In this document: positions 59,423 through 64,000 of the stretch, piece by piece
How positions within the stretch are numbered: position 1 is the first letter of the stretch
How the letters are laid out: every line of letters begins with the position of its first letter
Assembly: GCA_963555705.1 (NCBI GenBank)
Contig: OY743190.1
Location: 17,057,491 to 17,121,490 of the forward strand
DNA from: Ligustrum vulgare
Taxonomy: Eukaryota; Streptophyta; Magnoliopsida; Lamiales; Oleaceae
DNA length: 64,000 nucleotides
Direction: 5' to 3'
Position numbers and translations under genes: made by a program
The notes under the pieces: model-generated
Seen by the model: the letters and a program-made list of their open reading frames with translations, nothing else
The model's database searches: none
What the model was told of the DNA's origin: nothing

Positions 59423-60076
59423 TCACAAAGATAAGTTTACATTAACCGGACTCCATTTTCGCTTGATTCCCCTTCCTTGCGACCAATCTATCTTAACTCC
59501 TGCTGGATCTTGTATTGGAATATATGATTGCAACTTATCCAGCAGTTCCTCGATAGTAGGAGCAGAAACAAGGATTCTCCTAGAAAATGGAGAGATGAAT
59601 CCCTGTTCCACAGCATAATCAAGAAATGTTAACAAACCATCAAAGAAATTGTTAATATTTAAAAGCCCAATAGGCTTAGTATGGAGATCTAGTTGAGCCC
59701 ATGAGGTAATATTAAAGATTTCTTCTAAAGTACCAAAACCTCCGGGTAGGGCTATGAAGCCATCAGAACCATATAACATGCAAGTTATGCGTTCATGGAT
59801 AGATAAAGTCTGTACTTCATGCCCTCGTGTTTTACCTGCAATATCAGCTAAAGGAGTAGGTATAACACATATCACTCTTGCTTTCTCTGCTTGAGCGGAT
59901 TGTGAAACACAACCCATCAATCCACTGCTACCTCCTCCATACACGAGAGTGATACCTTTCTCTCCCAATTTCTTTCCAAGATCCACTGCAGCTTCTAGAA
60001 ATCCAAAACCTTTCCCTACTTTTGATCCGCAAAATACACAGATAGTTTTGATCTTTCGAAGTTTTGGTCCTTCCAT
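59423..60076 (-). CDS. LOG-family cytokinin riboside 5'-monophosphate phosphoribohydrolase
   Basis: The 217-residue protein is complete and uninterrupted. TICVFCGSKVGKGFGFLEAA at the N-terminus, LVYGGGSSGLMGCVSQ in the nucleotide-binding fold and IALPGGFGTLEEIFNITSWA, holding the PGGxGTxxE motif, define the LOG (former lysine-decarboxylase-like) family. WAQLDLHTKPIGLLNINNFF follows as in plant members. LOG enzymes release active cytokinin bases from their ribotides in the cytosol. Plant LOG genes normally have several introns; this copy has none, lies inside an LTR retrotransposon and runs antisense to it. The MHxRKA-type segment reads SIHERITCM, keeping Arg but not Lys. Enzyme activity is inferred. 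The ATG at 60076 gives the family's usual start. Confidence 0.93.
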   Translation of the reverse strand: MEGPKLRKIKTICVFCGSKVGKGFGFLEAAVDLGKKLGEKGITLVYGGGSSGLMGCVSQSAQAEKARVICVIPTPLADIAGKTRGHEVQTLSIHERITCMLYGSDGFIALPGGFGTLEEIFNITSWAQLDLHTKPIGLLNINNFFDGLLTFLDYAVEQGFISPFSRRILVSAPTIEELLDKLQSYIPIQDPAGVKIDWSQGRGIKRKWSPVNVNLSL

Positions 60077-60152
60077 CTTTAAGAGAATAAGGAAGGAAAA
60101 ACTTACGAGAAAATATTATTTTGGGATGCATGAATTATGAAAAATGTTTGGC

Positions 60153-60160
60153 TATTTAAA
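60153..60160 (-). promoter_or_regulatory. Candidate TATA box of the LOG gene
   Basis: TTTAAATA on the minus strand lies about 80 bases upstream of the ATG, a normal plant spacing. If real, the gene brought its own promoter into the retrotransposon. No transcript data support it. Confidence 0.35.
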
Positions 60161-60338
60161 ACCAAAGAACTTCACTATTTCCGCTCGTCTTTTGAAAAAG
60201 TGAAGATTTACTTTTGACAAAATCACCTTACTCACCTTTCGGTGATTTAATATTTTTAAACCAGCCTTTATCAAAACTCGTGAAAGGAAACAGAAAAATA
60301 TTTTATATGTGTATATATATCAAATGATTTACCTTGTA

Positions 60339-60915
60339 TTAATGCTGCATAGCCAAAACATCATTGTTTATAACAGCCTGGCAAACAGGATCTTTTGCTA
60401 TTATATTTTTGAGACTATAACGCTCTTTATCGCTGATGAATTTAGCCCATAAAGATAGTAGCTCACGCTGCACATACCCACTAGGGTGCGTCTCAAGAGT
60501 CAATCGGATGTCATCCAATGACTCCTTATTCAGTCCACCCTTAATGAAGTCTATCTTATCATCTCGATTTATGGATGAATATCCTATTGATTTACAACGG
60601 GTATCACATGTCCATCGAGCACATTTGTAGCAACTATTTAATCTTTTTGCTCTTCGCTTCTTGCAAAAGCACTCTTACCTAAGCCAGGCTTGTGCTTAGA
60701 AAATGAATCTGGTAACTCACCAGCTAATCGAACTTTTGCTTCAATCAACCAGCGAACATCTTCTGGGATGCCATGATCCATCAACAACTTCAATCTTTCA
60801 AGCCTAATTCGATAAATCTTTCTCAAATCATTTACTGGAAGATTGGAATAATATTTGTGAATATTTGAAAGTATGATATCCATTTTTGATGGATCTAGCC
60901 TTCTTCCCAAATCAT
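60339..60915 (-). pseudogene. Unrecognised frameshifted gene, cysteine-rich viral-like C-part
   Basis: Two minus-strand frames seem to belong together. The first (60910 to 60638) has RLERLKLLMDHGIPEDVRWL and AKVRLAGELPDSFSKHK. The second (about 60700 to 60339) has RRAKRLNSCYKCARW and TCDTRCKSIG, ending AVINNDVLAMQH. A basic RRAKR block followed by clustered cysteines recalls the small nucleic-acid-binding proteins of carlaviruses and relatives, so this may be an integrated viral relic. A host origin is not excluded. An acceptor-like TTTAAATAG precedes the first frame. The gene is broken by a frameshift near 60665. Confidence 0.35.
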
Positions 60916-62535
60916 CTATTTAAATGCATTATTCAATGCGTAAAAAGAGCGATGGCTCCGCGTATCAGTGATATCGATTCCATCAAGAAATAATGGAATA
61001 AATTATTGAAAAGGTAAGAACAATGAGATAATGCGTCATTACCTTTTTCGATATAAGGGAAGATTTGGCGACAAGATTGAGATATTTTCTTGGATATTGT
61101 ACCTGATTTTTTCGGTATAAAAGTAATAAAGGTATACTGATTTGGACTGTACATAAATACGTACTGATGAAATGAATACTGTATTGAACCAGAAGTTCAT
61201 ACATATGTACAAGTGAAATATCTTGTTGAACCAGAAGTTCTATAATGATTGATTAGAATAATGAGATTTATTGAGAATGAAAAATGGCATTCATTAAAGA
61301 ACCAGAAGATTGTTATCATTGCTGCTTGTTCTCAAAAGCAAATTAATTATCTCACTAAGAAAATGAATGACTGATTATTTGCTCAAGTAATGATATTACG
61401 AGCAAAGTGATAAATGCTAGCATGAATATATCTTAAAGTCATTAATGATTTTACGACTTAGTTGAGATAATAGAATATTATATTGCTAATGGTTTAGCAG
61501 ATTAAAAGCCTCAAGTTATTTGATATGAGAATAATTTTTTCTCATGCAGCAATATTTTACAAACATTTCAATACTATGAAATAAAGATTTGCTTATGAAG
61601 CTTTATGATTTGTAAAAGTGCGATATTTATACAATCCACCAAAAGCGCACTTAGATATATGATTGAGATTATATCTCTAAAAGAAGGACATGTGTTATGG
61701 CATTTTAGCCGATTGATAATGTTTGAGAACATTATGGGGAAAACACGCCTGAAGCGTAATTATGCCTGAAGCATAATGACTATCGATTCCAAAAATAAAT
61801 ATCTCTTGAATGATTGAAATGATCCCTTTGAGGCTAAATACTCATAGTGAGTAAAAGGGACATAGTTAAATGATGAGATATTCAGGTACCTGATGATAGA
61901 ACATATAAAGAGATCTCTCTATGTTATATTGAAATGAAATCGATAAACAAGTCGACTGCATACATAAACAACCCTCTTATGAAAATGAGGTTGATGAAAT
62001 TATAATACTTTGACCAAGTATATAACCCCAATGTAGGGATTATTGTTCAAGGACCTGAAGTCCAAATGCTTAAATGTGTAAAGCCAGTAATTATATGTAT
62101 AAATGAAAAATATTTCACAGTCGTAAAAGACGACTCGTTGCGCGCAAGATTTTTCATAGAACTGGCATGACATATGGTGGATAGACTATAGTCTAAATCA
62201 CTAACTTGAGCTCTTTGATATACCAATGAATGAGATCAAAATGTATGATTCTCATCTCGGTACTTTGAGAGTATTTTTTGATGTACCAGTTCATCGCGGT
62301 ACGTTGGGATTTCAAGTAAAATGATTGTAGATTATATATCGAAATTGATAACTATTTCAATGATTGATTATACTCCTGCAAATTAGAAATTACAGTTTAT
62401 AAAGTGCAAGAATATACATGTATAAATCATTGAAAGATTCAATATGCCCAGATTAACATCACTATAGAATGATACAAATGACTCCATGATATAATATGTT
62501 GAAAGTAAAATTGGAGTGTACCATTTATGACATCT
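60916..62535. other. Interior of the copia-type element, no gene recognised
   Basis: AT-rich with many short palindromes: TAGACTATAGTCTA (about 62184), AGTCGT-AAAAG-ACGACT (about 62119), TACTCA-TAG-TGAGTA (about 61847), TTGCGCGCAA (about 62138), and a 7-bp stem TTTGCTC/GAGCAAA with inner GTAAT/ATTAC (61378-61406). Short frames here show no domain. Confidence 0.5.
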
Positions 62536-62662
62536 GGGAAATTGATTATTCACTAGAAGTGAATATGAAAATGAATATGTTTGATTATTCACCAGAAGTG
62601 AATTCTAGATTTGATTATTCACCAGAAGTGAATTCTAAATTTGATTATTCACCAGAAGTGAA
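62536..62662 (+). repeat. 30-bp tandem repeat of hairpin units
   Basis: GATTATTCACCAGAAGTGAA recurs at about 62582, 62612 and 62642, with a variant (CACTAGAAGTGAATA) at about 62546. Each unit is one CAGAA-loop hairpin. Confidence 0.85.
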
Positions 62663-62835
62663 AGATGCAATCGATAAATTAGTACACCATTGCTTAATAT
62701 AACATGTTATGACATCATAAATGAGCTATGAACGATTTATATAAAGCTCATCATGAATGATATGTTTGATGAAAAGATACGAGATTGCATCAATATACTT
62801 GTGATATTCCATGAAAAGGAATAAATACGCGTTGC

Positions 62836-63510
62836 ACTCTTTTTCCCTTCGCTGAGGTTTTGTCTCACAGGATTTTCCTAGCAAGATTTTTAATGAGGCA
62901 ATAGTTGAAGCGTATTGATGAAAATTAATGAGAATAATACACTCTTTTTCCCTTCGCTGAGATTTTGTCTCAAAGGGTTTTCCTAGCAAGGTTTTTGAGG
63001 CATCATCATAGCTATCAACAAGCTATAATTCAGCAACACATTATTGGAATGATATCAACAAATGAAGAAAATCATAGACATCTTATGAAGAATGCTATAC
63101 AAGGAGATTTTTATATTCCAGAAGAAAGATGATATCAATATTCGAAAGATTCATGAATACTTGATTACACACTTCAGGGGGAGAATCATGCTGTCATGCT
63201 GTACTCTTTTTCCTTCGTCCAGATTTTGTTCCACAGGGTTTTCCTGACAAGGTTTTAACGAGGCAGCGACTGTACTCTTTTTCCTTCGTTCAGATTTTGT
63301 CCCATTGGATTTTACTGACAAGGTTTTAACGAGGCAGCACTGAAGCACTGAAGATTTCAGTACATGATTTGTACTACTTATCATTGATGTCATTTTGGAT
63401 ATTAGACTCAATGATTAATAATGGCCAACATCAGGGGGAGCAGCTGTACTCTTTTTCCTTCGCTCAAGTTTTATCCCACTGGGTTTTCTTAGCAAGGTTT
63501 TAACGAGGCC
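62836..63510 (+). repeat. Five dispersed copies of a 65-bp block near the 3' LTR
   Basis: Copies at 62836, 62941, 63203, 63274 and 63448 share ACTCTTTTTCCTTCG, then a variable middle with TTTTGTCCCAC, then GGGTTTTCCTAGCAAGGTTT and TAACGAGGC. AGGGGGAG-type tracts occur before the third (63177), before the fifth (63433) and at the LTR (63543). I associate such text with the 3' end of plant copia elements. Confidence 0.85.
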
Positions 63511-63538
63511 GACCATTGAGCAAGCGAGTAATATGTCA

Positions 63539-63550
63539 TTCAAGGGGGAG
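63539..63550 (+). other. Polypurine tract of the copia-type element
   Basis: TTCAAGGGGGAG ends exactly at the TG of the 3' LTR. Confidence 0.85.
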
Positions 63551-63808
63551 TGTTATGAAATATGACCTAAGAAAATTAGGTATTAGGTTATGAATGAAAA
63601 ACTACTCTTATACCCCTGTAAAATTTACATATTACGATTATACCATTATACATATTACGATTATGCCATTATCCGTCCCTATAAATAAAGGCCTATATTT
63701 CATTTGTAAACTTGCCAATTGATTGAATGAGAGAATTCTCTCCATGTCCTCTAAGTTCTCTCCATTTCTCTCTTATATCGTTGTTATGATTTTGATAGTT
63801 TTACAACA
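63551..63808 (+). repeat. 3' LTR of the copia-type element (258 bp)
   Basis: It has the same length as the 5' LTR with about ten substitutions. GTAAT follows immediately, as it precedes the 5' LTR. The remaining sequence to 64000 is AT-rich without recognised features. Confidence 0.95.
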
Positions 63809-64000
63809 GTAATCATTTATAGTTATCGATAAAGGATTATAAAATATATAAACCACTAATCCAAATTTTAAAACACTTCGTTATAGACCACGTCTGTAGT
63901 AGTATTGATTTTTTCACCATCTTTGTCATAAATCATAATTTTCAATCATTATGATTTGTAACTTTCGAAACTGCAATATATAGCTCTCCATAAATTATAA

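Larger units (their letters stand above)
58755..63130 (+). repeat. Dispersed mini-hairpins with CAGAA/CTGAA loops
   Basis: Short inverted repeats surround CAGAA, CTGAA or TAGAA. Examples are AATGATACCAGAAGTTATCATT (58811, written here as stem AATGATA and TATCATT), TGGTACCAGAAGTTACCA (about 58873), TGAACCAGAAGTTCA (61185), GAACCAGAAGTTC (61229), ACGCCTGAAGCGT (61744), ATTATGCCTGAAGCATAAT (61759), GGACCTGAAGTCC (62050) and ATTCACCAGAAGTGAAT (62586, 62616). The stem sequences vary but stay complementary. Confidence 0.75.
57327..63808 (+). mobile_element. Copia-type non-autonomous LTR element carrying a LOG gene
   Basis: Identical-length LTRs (258 bp) run from TGTTATGAAATATG to TTTTACAACA. The 5-bp duplication GTAAT lies at 57322-57326 and 63809-63813. 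The primer site (CGTTATCAGCACGA) and the purine tract (TTCAAGGGGGAG) are in the right places. By eye the LTRs differ at about ten of 258 bases. No gag, protease, RT or integrase was recognised in the 5.97-kb interior. It holds an antisense LOG-family gene, a second broken antisense gene, several tandem repeats and many short hairpins. Assignment to copia rests on the primer site and 3' repeat text and is less certain than the element itself. Confidence 0.92.

Noticed and set aside
1..64000. tRNA, rRNA and microRNA genes
   Set aside because: I looked for conserved tRNA box A/B patterns and rRNA-like stretches by eye and saw none convincing. The 9-bp hairpin at 11388-11411 is too short for a plant microRNA precursor.

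Overview
This window reads as eudicot nuclear DNA. It is AT-rich, has plant GT-AG introns, holds a polyol-transporter (PLT4-type) gene, a FAR1-related (FRS) gene relic and a LOG-family gene, and otherwise consists of plant Ty3/gypsy and Ty1/copia retrotransposons and hAT-like MITEs. The species cannot be told from the sequence. Most of the 64 kb is transposable-element sequence. Only two protein genes look intact: the two-exon PLT4-like gene (minus strand, 13583-18938) and an intronless LOG-family gene (minus strand, 59423-60076).

Region 1, 1-11374. A minisatellite (184-812) lies in a possible LTR relic. A decayed Ty3/gypsy element follows (3553-10862; LTRs of about 377 bp). The 3' end of the same element plus 0.5 kb of its flank is repeated at 2256-3552, apparently a tandem duplication joined at a TGTG microhomology. 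A reversed fragment of a second gypsy family (4371 to about 5360) sits in the leader.

Region 2, 11375-24183. This is the gene-bearing part: a hAT MITE with an 8-bp target duplication (12739-13047), the PLT4-like gene, whose 3.8-kb intron holds a foldback element with nested MITEs, and an FRS pseudogene with two in-frame stops and a frameshift (19620-22202).

Region 3, 24184-36167. A young LTR element on the minus strand (24189-31957, target duplication ATACA) has 2.96-kb LTRs differing at about a dozen sites and a 1.85-kb scrambled interior. AT-rich intergenic DNA and MITEs follow.

Region 4, 36168-55706. This is a nest. An outer, internally deleted chromovirus-type gypsy has its 5' LTR split by an inner gypsy (36659-48937, target duplication AGTTC). 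The inner 5' LTR received a near-solo LTR of the second gypsy family (38807-39821, target duplication GAAAG) and then a 1,245-bp tandem duplication. The inner 3' LTR received a hAT MITE (47728-48201, target duplication ACTAGAAG), and its empty site survives twice in the 5' LTR.

Region 5, 55707-64000. After a retroelement relic comes a structurally complete copia-type element (57327-63808, target duplication GTAAT) in which no gag-pol was recognised. It carries, in antisense, the intronless LOG-family gene and a second, frameshifted reading frame whose cysteine-rich end resembles nucleic-acid-binding proteins of carlavirus-type plant viruses. Its interior is also full of short perfect hairpins, many with a CAGAA or CTGAA loop closed by a C-G pair. 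This element is the most unusual object in the window.
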